Below, piece after piece: positions 13,682 through 25,770 of a DNA stretch of 64,000 nt (positions are counted from its first letter, which is position 1; each line of letters starts with the position of its first letter). A model generated the notes under the pieces. That model was not told the DNA's origin, did not search any database, and saw only the letters and a list, made by a program, of their open reading frames with translations. The DNA is from Malurus cyaneus samueli (Eukaryota; Chordata; Aves; Passeriformes; Maluridae), in the NCBI GenBank assembly GCA_009741485.1, contig CM019218.1, positions 32,550,387 through 32,614,386 on the forward strand. Direction: 5' to 3'. The translations under genes and the position numbers were made by a program.

Positions 13682-14105
13682 TGTATGGTGGCAGGCTGAC
13701 CCTGGCTTCATGCCAGGTGTCCACCAATGCACCATCATTCCTCCTCCTCAGCTGGACAGGAGAGAAAAAATATGAAAATATAACAAAAGGCTCAGAGGCC
13801 GAGATCAGGACCAAAAGAGATCACTCACCAGTTACTGTCCTGGGCAAAACAGACTCGACTTGGGGAAATTAATTTAATTTATTAGCAATCAAATCAGAGT
13901 AGAATAATAAGAAATAAACCCAAATCTCTTAATAACTTTATCCCAGAGACACTACTGTCTCCAGTGATTGCCTCAGCCTTGGCCAGTGGCAGGCCTGTCG
14001 CAGAGCCAGCAGGCATTGACTCTGTCAGGCACAGGGGAGACTTCCAGCAGCTTCTCACAGAAGCCGCCTGTGTAGCTCTCCTGCTGCCAAAACCTTGCCA
14101 TGCCA
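13682..14105. mobile_element. Probable endogenous-retrovirus LTR fragment (passerine-type)
   Basis: Starting with TGTA, the sequence contains 'ggctgaccctggcttcatgc', 'cctcctcagctggacaggag', 'gagatcactcaccagttact' and 'ggcaaaacagactcgacttg', a succession I recognise from a repeated LTR common in songbird genomes. AATAAA occurs near 13912. No retroviral protein frames are present. After about 13930 similarity to the family I recall becomes unclear, so the right end is approximate. It is a non-coding relic. Orientation is not certain. Confidence 0.55.
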
Positions 14106-15589
14106 ATGTGTTCCATGTGTGTGTTTATTTTTTACTGAGAACTGGTAGCCTCAATGAAGCTTCATAAGAACAGACTCCAAACTTGGACTCACAAGACCTG
14201 CTAAGACAGATATTTTTTAGATCCAGGTCTAAGTCTAAAGAGGGTTAAAGGCACAATACAAAAAGCATCTCTGGCAGAAACACAGTCAGTTTGCCAGACC
14301 ATCATTCTGGGCTTTTATAAGTGTAATTTGAACAAAGTTGGTTTTTTTTTTTTTGTTTTTTTTTTAGTTTTTAGTGGGACATTGAGGGAAAGCTAGAGAT
14401 GCTGTTTGTGTCTTGTAATGCTGGATACTGGGAGGGGTGCTGTTGGGTAAGTTGTTGAAGGATAAAATTGACATGAGAGATGCTTCTTTAAGAAGTAGAT
14501 CAATATTTTGTCTGCTGTACTGCACTTTAATATAACACTGTCATCTCCACATCTGTGGCATGACTCACTATGAGTTTTCAAATTTAAACACATAAAAGAC
14601 CCTCATGACTTTGGGAAGTAAATCTCATCTCTTGCTTTAACCTCTTCTCCTCTCACCAGACCAGCTCCCAGCAGCAAATTGCTGGCTTAGCCATAGTCTG
14701 GCAGGTTTTGCTTGGATTTTGCAGCAAGGGTGGTCAGAGCCATGAAGTGAAGCTGTTACTTCATGAGGTCCTTTGTTTCAAATTTGCATGACCTTGTAGT
14801 CTGATCATATTTACACGAGACAGTCTGTGAGTAAAGTGGTGACAATGTAAATACTGCTCTTTCAGTTTGTTCTCTCAAGTTGGAAACAATGTGCTGAGTT
14901 ACCTGCCTTGGGACCTACTGTAGTTTGCTCTGAGAATAGTGCTAGCAAAATTTGTACAGCACTGACAGGTTTCAGTCTGTAAAAGTAAACCCAGAAATGA
15001 GCCTTTACAGAGCTGGGACTCTGCAGAGGAGAGTAGGGCTGGGGGGGCTTTATTGGCAGGAATTGCTATTTGTGTTCAACACTATGAAATTGCAAGGCAT
15101 TTTATGTTTTCACAGTGTTAAGTAAACACCAATTCATTAATCCTTACAGCTCTCCTGAAGGACATTATTACACTTTCTTCTGCCATATATTTGTCCTTCA
15201 AGAACATTACATGGTCTTTCCCAAGCCATAGAGCATGTGCCAGAATGGAAATTTGGCTGTCCCTGATGTTGTCCAGCAGCAGAAAAGAGCTTTGCAATCT
15301 TTTGTGTTTCTGACTCACATTCAGATATATGCATGGACTGTGACAGAACTCAGTGGAAAGCAAGTTCGCCTATCTTGGATTAGCATTTGACCATTTAGGT
15401 TTTGTAAGCGCAATTTATTTTCACATCCCTAATGTTGTTTTCAACATCCACGTTCTTATTACTTGGGCCTGTTTTTTATAGGCTTATCCTCTTTCTTCTT
15501 GTTTATTCATTGACTTCTTCTACTGCTCCTCCCTTCTACCTTGCCTCTGTGCATGCAGCCTAAGCTAATGGAGTGTGAACCAGCTGAGA

Positions 15590-15617
15590 AGTTTATTTCT
15601 GGGAGTTTATTTCTGGG
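15590..15617 (+). repeat. 14-bp tandem duplication
   Basis: The unit agtttatttctggg occurs twice head-to-tail with no mismatch. Confidence 0.9.
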
Positions 15618-16089
15618 CTGTGCTGGGACAGGCAACTGCTAGGCAGTTCTCCCAGTCCAATGGTATGGTGATCTGAGTGCTCTGCTTTGTTAGCATTTTT
15701 CTTGGGGACTGTTGATCCAAGATTCTGATGACTTGTTGAGGAAAAAGAGGACATCACAGGTCTGAGTGTGTTCCTCCTAAATGTGTGGTCCTGGGATGAA
15801 AGTGAAAAATGGGCAGAAGATAAACAAGGCATTTCCCTGCTGTACCTTTGCATGCCTGCTCTCAGATACACCCTGGTGGTGTGACCTGTTGCATTCTGCT
15901 GCTTTATTGCCTGGAACCTTTTCTTCTTGCTTCTCTTCCCTGTGAGTGACTTCAGTGGAGACAGTGTCCCTTTCTCTCTCGTGTGTCTCCAGGGGCAGGG
16001 ACAGGACAGGACAGTCCCCTCTCCTTTTAGCCTTTCGTGTTTGCTGTCCTTACCTGCGCAGTCAATTACATCTGAACACGAAGAACGGT

Positions 16090-16910
16090 GCTTAGAGGAG
16101 TGGTTAGCGCTCCATCTGCTTTTCCAGCAGCCTCGCCTCCCTCTGCAGTTCCCAGTGACCCGGTGGCGGGAGGATTTCGGGGCAGATACCTGAGCCTCGG
16201 GAATGGTGGGTATTTTTGTAAGCGCAAAACGGCTCTGGGGACGGCGCGGCCCCTCCGCCCGCCCGCCTGCGACCCCGGCCCCGGCGCTGCCTCCCATTCC
16301 CTGGGCAACACCACCACCTCCATTCCCAGGGCAACACCACCACCTCCATTCCCAGGGCAACACCACCACCATCATTCCCTGAGCAACACCACCACCTCCA
16401 TTCCCAGGGCAACACCACCACCTCCCGGCCGTCTGCCCGGACCCTGCCGCAGCCCAGCCCGTCCCCGTGGCTGCCATCCGGGAGGGACGGGGCTGAGCTC
16501 AGCCTCCCGCCTGCCACCGGGATCTTGGAGCGAGGAGGAGGAAGGACGGACAAAAGGTGAAACGAAGGGAGGAGCGATATGCATTTTAAATGCGAATGTG
16601 ATCTGAAAGCATTGGCAGAATGTTTGTAATACCGGGGTTTGTTTTCATTACAATCAGCGTTCATTTGCCATAAAATCCAGGTGGTGCGCTCCGGGCTCTG
16701 TGGTCGGTGCCCGAACGTTCTAAAGTAGGTTTCCAGCAGATGTGGTGGCCCCTGTCCCCAGCGGTGGCTGTCACTCGGGACGGACCTGTCGCCACGGGAC
16801 TCGGGCGCCACCGGCGCTGTCCGTGCTCGCGCAGCGCCCTCTGGTGGAGCCGCCGCGACATTGCAGCGTCAACCTGAGCGGCGACTGCGGGACAGACATC
16901 GAGCCTTGTG
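16090..16910. promoter_or_regulatory. GC-rich, CpG-rich island in the 5' intron
   Basis: Base composition shifts from AT-rich flanks to GC-rich sequence with frequent CpG (for example around 16160-16300, 16430-16530 and 16750-16900) and GC-box-like strings. It holds the 26-bp minisatellite at 16305-16430. In bird genomes such islands often mark promoters, but no TATA box, start codon with good context or splice donor could be tied to a product. It lies about 10 kb upstream of the first visible DEP exon, so an internal RGS6 promoter or an antisense transcript is possible. Function is inference. Confidence 0.5.
16305..16430 (+). repeat. 26-bp minisatellite, five copies
   Basis: The unit starts gcaacaccaccacctccatt, and starts fall at 16305, 16331, 16357, 16383 and 16409, an exact 26-base spacing. 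The third copy carries a small change (atcattccctga). Since 26 is not a multiple of three, translation shifts frame at each unit; the long minus-strand open frames through here are by-products of the repeat. Confidence 0.95.
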
Positions 16911-16937
16911 ACCCCAGTGAGATGTACCTGCTTTTAC

Positions 16938-17018
16938 TTTTTTTTTTTTTTTAATTTTACTATTTACGGGAAGTGTTTGGTTTTTTTTTTTTTTGTTTGG
17001 GGTTTTTTTTTTTTTTTT
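16938..17018 (+). repeat. Three T-runs in a T-rich tract
   Basis: Poly-T runs of 12-16 bases near 16940, 16980 and 17003 are separated by short G/A-containing spacers, directly after the GC-rich island. Confidence 0.9.
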
Positions 17019-20000
17019 GCCTAGATTTTCAATTTTCCTTGTTTCTGCAGTCACTTGTGAAACTATTCTCTGAAAATATTTTAAGATTTCTCAGCCCAAA
17101 CTTCTGATGAGTGAAAATACTTAACCGAGACCTTACAGAACACAGTGTTGCTGGCTAAAGAAAAAGCTTTTGCTTTACATAGAGAGATTTTGAGTTTTAC
17201 CTGTTCATGAACTAAAAGCAGCATGAATGTGTTTTACTGCATTACAAGGCTGTTCTGTGCAAATCTGCCCAGGCAAACTGTGCCTGCCTCTGTAAGATCA
17301 GAGGTTGTTCCTGCCACACTCACCAGGCTAACATTCACGTCTAAATTCAGAGTGCACAGAGTGGCAGGTGTGCCATGGGATACATTTCTGGGGAGCCAAA
17401 CCAGACTAGGTTTATCAAGAGTCCGTGGGGATGGTCAAGAACTTCCCCTACGCTTGTGACGTTTCCAGAAAGAAGGGAATGAAGCAGCTGGGTCTCAGAC
17501 AGGGACACTGTTGGATGGAAGTAGGAAAGCAGCAGCGCTGTCAGGTTTATCCCACTGCTGTCAGGTGTTGCACCACGAAGCTCTGTAAAACGAAAGAGCT
17601 GCTCTGAACAGGGCTGATCCTCAGTGCACAGTGAATGGCTTTATGAAGGCAGTGCTTTGTGCTTGGGTAGCAACAAATACACAGCCTTGCTCATCCCACT
17701 TTCACAACCTGTTGCTCTCAGAAATCATTGCTGCTTTGAGGCAGCCCATCAGATTTTCCAAGTTCGAACCCATACTTAAGTTGAAAAGAGTTAAATAAAA
17801 TGTTGGTCTTCAAATTCTTGGATGGAAAAAGAAGGAAAATATGTCACTAGATTCCCTCTATCTTAGAATGAAAACAAAAATGCTTTCTAAAATTCATAGA
17901 TATTTTGCAGTTCTAAGATAAATTGTGTTTTGTTATCAGATTCAGTTATTTAAACTGAATGGTAGTAGTTCAGTACTTTCAGCTTTTCAAAATGCTTTTT
18001 ACTTTCTGGGGTTATGTGGTAAGATAAACTTGATTAAACTGGATTTACCAGACAGGAAACATAATTTTAAAATACAGGTATTTAAAAGATTATGGTTGTT
18101 GTTTTTACTGCTTCTATTATGCACATCCTTGTGAAATCAAGCAAATATAAGAAAGAACTAATATTTTTAACTTGTTAATTATGGCTGAGAGATTTTTTCC
18201 TTGTTGGTTATTTCAGTGTCATCATTAAATTGTTCTGCACTTTCAAAAGTCCTTCTCTTACATATCTCTGCCCAAATTTGAAATGCAGGACCAAGCTGTT
18301 GCCAGCAAAGTCAACTCTTCCTTGCTAGTGTAAGTCCCCTTAACACATGGCTTAAGGACCCCTGTTTAAAATATGGCCTCTAGTGTTAGTGCCAGTACTG
18401 TCTCTTTGTTTTGCATGGCACTAAGTAAATTATCAGTACTTGCTACAGAGCTGTAATTCATTTGGCATTACTCTTGACTAAAAGAAATTAAATGTGCAGG
18501 CTTTAATCCTGCTGCAGAATTGTCCCTGATTGACTGCTGCACCACTACAGAGCTCCACTGAGGCCAACTGCACTCCGGGCAGTCAGCCTTATACATGATT
18601 GAAAGATCTAGCAGGAAAAGAGGGGGGAAAGCTGTACAATATTGATTATTTTATTTTGAGAACAATGAACTCCTGGAGGGAAGAGAGTTACAGACATTGG
18701 CTCATTTAATTTTCCAGGTAATGTGACTGTTACTGCATCACTGCAAACATTGTGTGTGTTCTCAACTGTTCCTGAAGAATATGAGGGGGAAAAAGGTAGC
18801 AATGTGTCAGGTGGAAGTTGCTTTCTTAGAGATTTTGATGATGGTAGCTACCTTTCTCTGTAATAGAGATCACAGATGATCATGTTGCTGCAGTAAACAC
18901 AGGAGTGTGTGATCCTGGGAGAAATCTCTAGTAGCCAGGGCTCTGTAGGTGAAAAAAATTGACTTTTGCAAACAGAATTACTGCAGAAATTCATAGGAAT
19001 CTGGCATTGGTGAGTACTACAATGAGACAGCTCTTAGTAAATAAGTTTGCCAAAGTCATTAAAATGCTGCAGCTTTCAGAGCCCTCTACTGTCTTGCACC
19101 ACTCGGTGACATTTACACCTTTGCAGGGAAACTGTTACAGCACTGGTGAGGGAAAGGAGGACCTTGATGTAACAGCTTTTGAAACTCAGTTTGTGAATGG
19201 GGATGTGATGTGAAGTGACCTGATAGTCGCATGCTGAAGTACACCAGTCGCCTTCTATGTTTTATCAATTTTCTTGTTTCCTGGAGAAGAAAATTAGCCA
19301 TTAAAATATTAGTATGTGATTGAAATGACAGAAACATTGCCTTTGATTGAAAGGCTGTGCACATGAATTGAATAGAAGTAAAAATGTTTCATACCTAACA
19401 AGATCTGACGCAGGAATCTTTAAAAGCCCTGATTCCAGCAGTGCTCAGAGTTGCTTCCTTTGCTGTTTTGTTGCCAAATCATTTTGACAACGTGAGGAAC
19501 AGCACTGAAACACTACTATGTGGCAGAGAGCCAAATTGCTAAGCTATATGAACCACTTCAGTAGTCTGAGTAATGCAAAGACAGAGCACCCTGAAAAGCA
19601 GCTGCAAATTTATTATCATTTGTGGGTGTAAAGGTGCATCTCAACACATCTTCAGTTCTTAGCGACTGTAAAAGGTAGTGATTTCAGATGCTACTACAAA
19701 ATGCTGTTACTAGTGTTGCAGGGAGGCTGGGAGTGCAAGGTACCGTTTTCCTGCCACTTGTTTAGCTCTGTAAGGGCTCTCAAGGCAATGTGCTCATCTT
19801 CTCTGGGTGTTATAGGAGGTATGGGTTTGAACAACAGCGAGTGTGGACTCTTTTTGTTTTGCAATTACTTCCCATACTTGTAGTACCAGCAGCTTGATCT
19901 GAGTTGTATTTGAGGAGAGAATAAAATCTGGGCACAGGTCACACAGTGTATCTCTAATTTAGGCCAAGCTCTGGCCAAGTGAAGCACCAGCAGTGGGGAT

Positions 20001-20468
20001 TGCACTGGGGTTATGGTGTGTGCTGGGTTCTGGAAGGTGTGCATTTGGATTTCTCAGCATGTGTTTTGATTCCTGTCCCTAGGTAGCACAGACATGATGG
20101 CAGATGAGGTTTTCCAGGTCAGGAAAATGTTTAGCACAAGTGAATCAGTGGCTGCCCCTGTGGTCAGGCCACAGCTTGGCCCCTCTGAGAGCAAAGGGCA
20201 GTGTGAGTCCAAGGCACTGAGTTCAGGTGTGAGGGGTGGTCGATGTGACAAAGCTCTGTCCAAGTGCAGTGAGGACAATGCTGAGGCTGGCGCAGCACCC
20301 GCCCGTGTATGAGCTGGGCAGGTCAGATGGAAAAAAACCTTTTGCTGGTATCACTTTTTTCCACTGAGGACCTGGTTTAAGCTGTCCAGGCAGACCTCTT
20401 TCACTGGGATTAACTGTGCATCCATTGAGACATTTGCTATCTCAGTCTCACTAACACCACTGTACAGC

Positions 20469-20534
20469 AATCATTGGGAATCCAGGGCTCAATCATTTGG
20501 AATCCAGGGCTCAATAATTTGGAATTCAGGGCTC
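20469..20534 (+). repeat. 22-bp tandem repeat, three copies
   Basis: Units begin at 20469, 20491 and 20513; the shared core is ggaatccagggctc. The first two differ at one base, the third at two or three. Confidence 0.95.
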
Positions 20535-23500
20535 TTGGTTGGTGGATCCTTCTGCTCCTCAGCACGGCTGCTGTTTCTAGGCATCAGTGGGAGGGAATGG
20601 CAGGCCGGGAGCGTGTCCTCAGGCATGTCTGCTGCCACTTGCTTTCATGCCTTCTAAAGCTACCTGAGCTATTTTTAGACTTGCAAGGAAAGAAGTCTGG
20701 CTGTGCTATCTCTGAGATCTTAAGACCTAATTTATCATTGTTACCTGGGTAAATTAGCCCACACCTCTAGAGCTCTGCACCTTCATGTTGTTTATTGATT
20801 CCTGCCTAGTGAAAATCTCCCTCTGCAGGTCTGCACTGTGGAGGGCAGTGTGCTTTGGTAGCCTGGCCAATATGATGAGAAGGCAAAAGTCCCTCTAAAT
20901 AGCACGATAGAAGAAGGAGGTATTAACAATGTTGGAAGTCCACAGGAATTTGGATTTTGCAATTCTAAATCTCCATCTTCCAAATTTTGTATTCCACCTT
21001 CCCACCAAGCGTCCTTCTTATTTCACACAAAGTACTATGTTTTCAATTTTTTTTTATTACAAAAAAAGTAAATTGTAAATTCAAGCTCTCAGAAGTAACA
21101 ATGAACAAAAAGACTCCTTAGAAACTTTGGCTACTTTGATCAAAAAGGGGTAACACTCCTGCTGCTAATGGTTGTTAATAATTCACAAACAAGATTTAAA
21201 GTGAGTATAACATAAAGGAAAACTGCTATTGCTAGAATCTCCAAGCTGTTGTAGCTTTGATGATGCTCCTTGCTGACACTGAGTGGTGCAATTACCACAT
21301 GCTGATGAAGGAGAGCTGCAATTACCACGTTTTCTGAGTCAACTGCTGAGATATTTTTTAGTTGGCATTGGTATTTATTTATGTGCTCATTGTAGGTAAA
21401 TTTTATAAAGTGCTTCCCCAATATTTGAAACAGTATACTAAAGGGAGACCTAGATATTTCTCTTTTTTTTTTCCTACCATAAAAATTGTTGCTTTGTGTT
21501 AAATCCCTACTGTGAGCAGTAGTCTGTACTTCCAACTTAGCTGAAATCACGGTGGGAGTCAGTTGGGGGGCTCTAAGAAAATTGTAGCAGAGTGCTGGAG
21601 GCCTTGAGAAATTTTGTAGGAAATCGTTTTGCCCTTTGTCATGGGGGATGTTAATTTGTTTATTTTTTCAAGCCCAGTGGTAAAAGTGGGGATAATTAAC
21701 TTTTCTATCCTAGATTTACCAAGGACTCAGGACTGTTTGGGAAAGGACCAAAGATGTTATTTTCATTTAGCAGTGTGATTGCCATGATTGGCAGCATAAA
21801 AAGCAGCTTGAGTGTCTGCTCATACACCCATCCATGTATTCTTATGTCATTTCAACTGCTTGTGATCTTTTCTTTCTCTTGCTTTTGTGACAGAAATATT
21901 TAAAGATTGCTCTGAGTTCAGGAGCAGATTGTTTGGAAAATTCGGTGCTAAAATGGGTTCGTCTCTTTTCAAGAGTGAAGTGACAGGAAGGGGGACATAT
22001 TTTTACCTTTTCACCAAAAGGCTGGCTAGACCATGAGTTTGGAAGTGGTTGACAGCAGAGGCATGTGGCTTTTTTGCCCATGGAGTGTGTAGGTGAGGTC
22101 TGGGAAGGAGCTGAACAGTTCACATTTTTTGTGGAAAAAAACCAATAAAATAAGAAGACCCTACCCCAACCATATAATTTGGTAATGTTTCAGAAATACT
22201 CTTGTATTTTTTATTTGTATACATGTATGTGTGTGTGTGCAGGTGTAGGCCTTGTCAGGACCATGTTTTGTGGATGACACAGAGGGTCCAGGGCTCCTGG
22301 CTCCTTTGCTCAGAACCAGAGGTGCAGACTCCACTCCAGGCAGCAGATCTTCACAAATAGCTGGAGGAGAATTGTCCTGTCTGCCTTTGCCATTTCACAC
22401 AGCCTGTGGAAGACGGGAAAATCTGATTATAGATGGCTCCACATTTTCTGGAAGAGGTAGAACAACATAGGTTGAGTAGATAAGGTATCAAATACCGTGG
22501 TGATGACTCACCTCACCAACTGCATCTTGCTGATGGCCTCACACCTTGTGACTTTTTTTATCTTTCAATGTCTGACCACTCATTTGTCATGTTGACAGGC
22601 AATGGCCAGCAGAGAACACTAGCTACTATTATGGGGTCACTGAGGCTCGAGAGAAAATGTAGAAAATAGCAGTAAATAAAAACCTGCTATTCTGTTTCTA
22701 AACACATAGGTGGATAAATGGTCATTGTGAATATGTTTGCACATAAAAATGCAGCTATTCTGTTGGTATTAAGCAACTTCAGCTTCAAAGAAGAAGCCTA
22801 AGGCAAAAAGATACTTTTCATTATAGATGAGGAGGAAATAGATGTTCACAGAATGTTGGCTATCCTTGAACTGAGCATTCTGACTCAGAGAAAATGCAGA
22901 TCTATAGAGAGGAGCACAGAGAAGATGGAAGCCATTCTTCTACCTGGATTCAGTAACACTTCTATTAGGAAAAAATGCCCAAGTATTTGTTTTCAGAAGA
23001 TGTCAAATTCGCTGTTAGTGTATCATGGAAATATGTCAGAGTCAAGGGTTTTCCTTATGTGTTCTCTGAAAGAGCTTGTGCAATGTGAAATCTGAGAAGC
23101 AGTGAGAAAATATCATTTTGGGAGGGTGAGTTATGTGAGGACCATCCACCAAGCTTAATCTAAACGAGAGGGGAAGATGATGATTCCTGGAAAACTTACA
23201 GATAAAGGTATCTGTGTCCTGGTCTGGCAGAGGACCGTGTTGTAAAGGAATCACTCAAATCTTCACTGTGTCTTATAAGGATAAATCTGAATTTTCTCAT
23301 TTGAAGAAGGGCATAAGTAGTATTTCTAGGTGGGCAAAAGTAGGTTGCACTGATAGAAACAGCCACAAGCAAATGCAAAGCTCATGTGTAAGGGTAACCC
23401 TTAAAATGAAAGGTGTTATGGGAGATGACAGTAAAGAGTTTTCATTATGATTGAATATTAATTAGTGACATGGCTATTAACGAAGACAGTAATTAACAGA

Positions 23501-23930
23501 GGAAGGAAAGACTTGTCATTGTCCCAAGGGTGAGTAATCAGTCTTGGCAGGTGATAAATAATGGTTCAGCAAACTCAGCAGAAAGATAATCTGTCTGCCT
23601 CAGGACAACTGGAGAACAGCTATAACATCTTCCAGGCTCTTGGCAACATTCAGGAATGACTTCATGTTTTTAACAGAGACAAATTAAAATTCCTGATCTC
23701 AAGTGCTGCTTCTATTCTGGAGGGACTGATCACAGGAGTTTTGATTGAGTTAGTGCCTTCCATTTACTTACCCCTTTAAACTTTTCCTACCCATTTAAAC
23801 ATTTCTTATGAAGGGTGAGAAAGACTGGGGAACCAGCTTTCAGCATTGTTTTCATTGTAGTTTGATGGCAATTTAATAGATTCCTCAGCTGGGGATGTGA
23901 TCATTCTATGTAAAAACAGAGTTAATCCTG

Positions 23931-23995
23931 CCCTTCAGGATGTATTCCTATACATCCTATACATGCCCTTCAGGATGTATTCCTATACATCCTGA
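23931..23995 (+). repeat. Tandemly duplicated hairpin
   Basis: A 28-base block beginning cccttcaggatgta occurs at 23931-23958 and again at 23966-23993, separated by seven bases. Each copy is a perfect inverted repeat: aggatgta, loop ttccta, tacatcct. In the second copy the arms extend to 10 bases (23970-23979 with 23986-23995). Confidence 0.95.
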
Positions 23996-25644
23996 AAGCG
24001 GTGTAAAGAAAGCACTTTACCTCCTGTGAGCAAAGCTATGCAATACTGTCAATGTTTGTCATGTATCAGCTCTCACATCACTTGGCAATACAGTGCCTAA
24101 GAGATCACTGAAGCCTGTAACCAGAGACTAAAATCAGGGGAAACAGTGGATTTTTGTTGTTTAGGTGGATGAACTGAAAAACTGAGAAAGATTCTGGTTT
24201 CACTTGAGCCAAGACAGCATTTTGTGAGGTTTTCTTTCTAACAATTCAGAAGCACTCTCTTTGAATCTCCTTCAATTATCTTTCTAACCATAAATGTTTT
24301 GCTCTGTCTTTAAAATATTTTTATTTTGTAAAAGGTAAAAGGGAACATCCATGTTTATAAAATACAAAATTTTATTAACGAACTTGTCAAAACAACAGTT
24401 CCTGGCGCTGAACATATTCCCCATATGTTATTCAGCTAGCAGTGAACACTAGATGCGTTCTCATTTAGCACATCGTTTTGGACCCCTTGTGCAAATTTTT
24501 CTGAATTAATTTATTTTTCACAAGAAAATGACATCAGGATGCATCTGGCAAGGTGGTTTCAGTGGAGAAAATAAAGTGCTGGCACCATTGCCAGAGGCAT
24601 TGGTTTGCTGTTCTGCAAGGTACTCCTTGAAGCTTTGGTGACCGCCGTGCAAAGAAGTTGATTTAAATTTGAAAAGTTGCCAAATGATGAAATATAGGGA
24701 GAAACCACCTTAAGAGAACATAGGAAGAGTTGGATTTGTTTAATGAAATAGAAATGGAGAGACAAAGTGTCAGCCCTCTATAGAAACACTCAGGAGAAAC
24801 TGTCAAGGAAGAAGAATCATTATTTTATTTCAATGACAATACAGTTATGATATAAAATGCATATAAATTGCACATTAACAAACTTAGGTTGTGAAGTTAC
24901 TAGAAGAGTTCAATCTATTAAAAAAAAAATAATCCTGGAATAACTTTCCAAATAGGACAACAGCAACTGAAATTGCTCCTAGGTGAAGCTGGGAGGTGTG
25001 GAGAATGACCGTGTTGCTGAGAGCACAAGATTGTGAGATTGGTCCTTTAGTATCCAGTTCACTGATGCCTTCAAGGCAGGCTGAGACAAAGCCAGGCTGC
25101 TGCTTGTTGGTCACATCTGTTTGCCCAGTATTTAAGTGAGATCAGATGCTCCCCTGCTCTTCAGGAGCTCTGCTGATTGCCTGCTGGGGGCAGGAAGGTT
25201 GTTTCACCTGCCTTGGGTGGGCAATGAGGTCAGGTCCATATTGCTGCCTGCTGCTGAAGCTTGGCTGAAGAGGGTTTACTGATGCTCCATTTAGTGTTGT
25301 GGGTCTGCTTCATTGTCAGGGGAGTGGGAGCTGCTGTCCCCTTCTGTGTGAGATAGAGCTCATATATCTAATGGGAATTTCACCTGTATGGGAAAGTCAG
25401 ATCTGCAAATAATCGCAGGGACATGGGACACTGTCAGTGCCTGTTGTGTCTCTGTGTGGCACGTCATGACTCCTTTATTGTATTTAAGGTTTGCTGAGGG
25501 CATGGGGATGCTCTGGGCCTGTGGAAAGCAAAATGTTCTTTTGCAGCAACTGTTGTGGTTATGCTGCTCCTTGAAGTCCCATCCATGTCTGAGCTCAGAA
25601 GTGCTCCACACAAATAAGAGCCTCTGGGATTTGTTTAGTAAGCC

Positions 25645-25770
25645 TGAACCAGGTTGGATGGGGCTTTGAGCAGCCTGGTCTAGAGGGTGGCATCCCTGCC
25701 CATGGCAGGGGTGTTGGAACTGGGTATATTTAGGGTTCCTTCCAGCCCAAACCATTCTGTAATACTGTGA
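25645..25770 (+). repeat. CR1 LINE 3' end, short sense fragment
   Basis: Contains 'aggttggatggggctttgag', 'cagcctggtctagagg', 'ccctgcccatggcagg' and 'ccaaaccattctgtaatact', the standard CR1 3' terminus. Same subfamily type as the copy at 9258. Confidence 0.88.

Noticed and set aside
15593..16811. Long minus-strand open frames (235 and 294 codons) across the 5' intron GC-rich island
   Set aside because: They run through the 26-bp minisatellite, giving Trp/Gly/Cys-rich low-complexity protein in shifting frames, with no domain.
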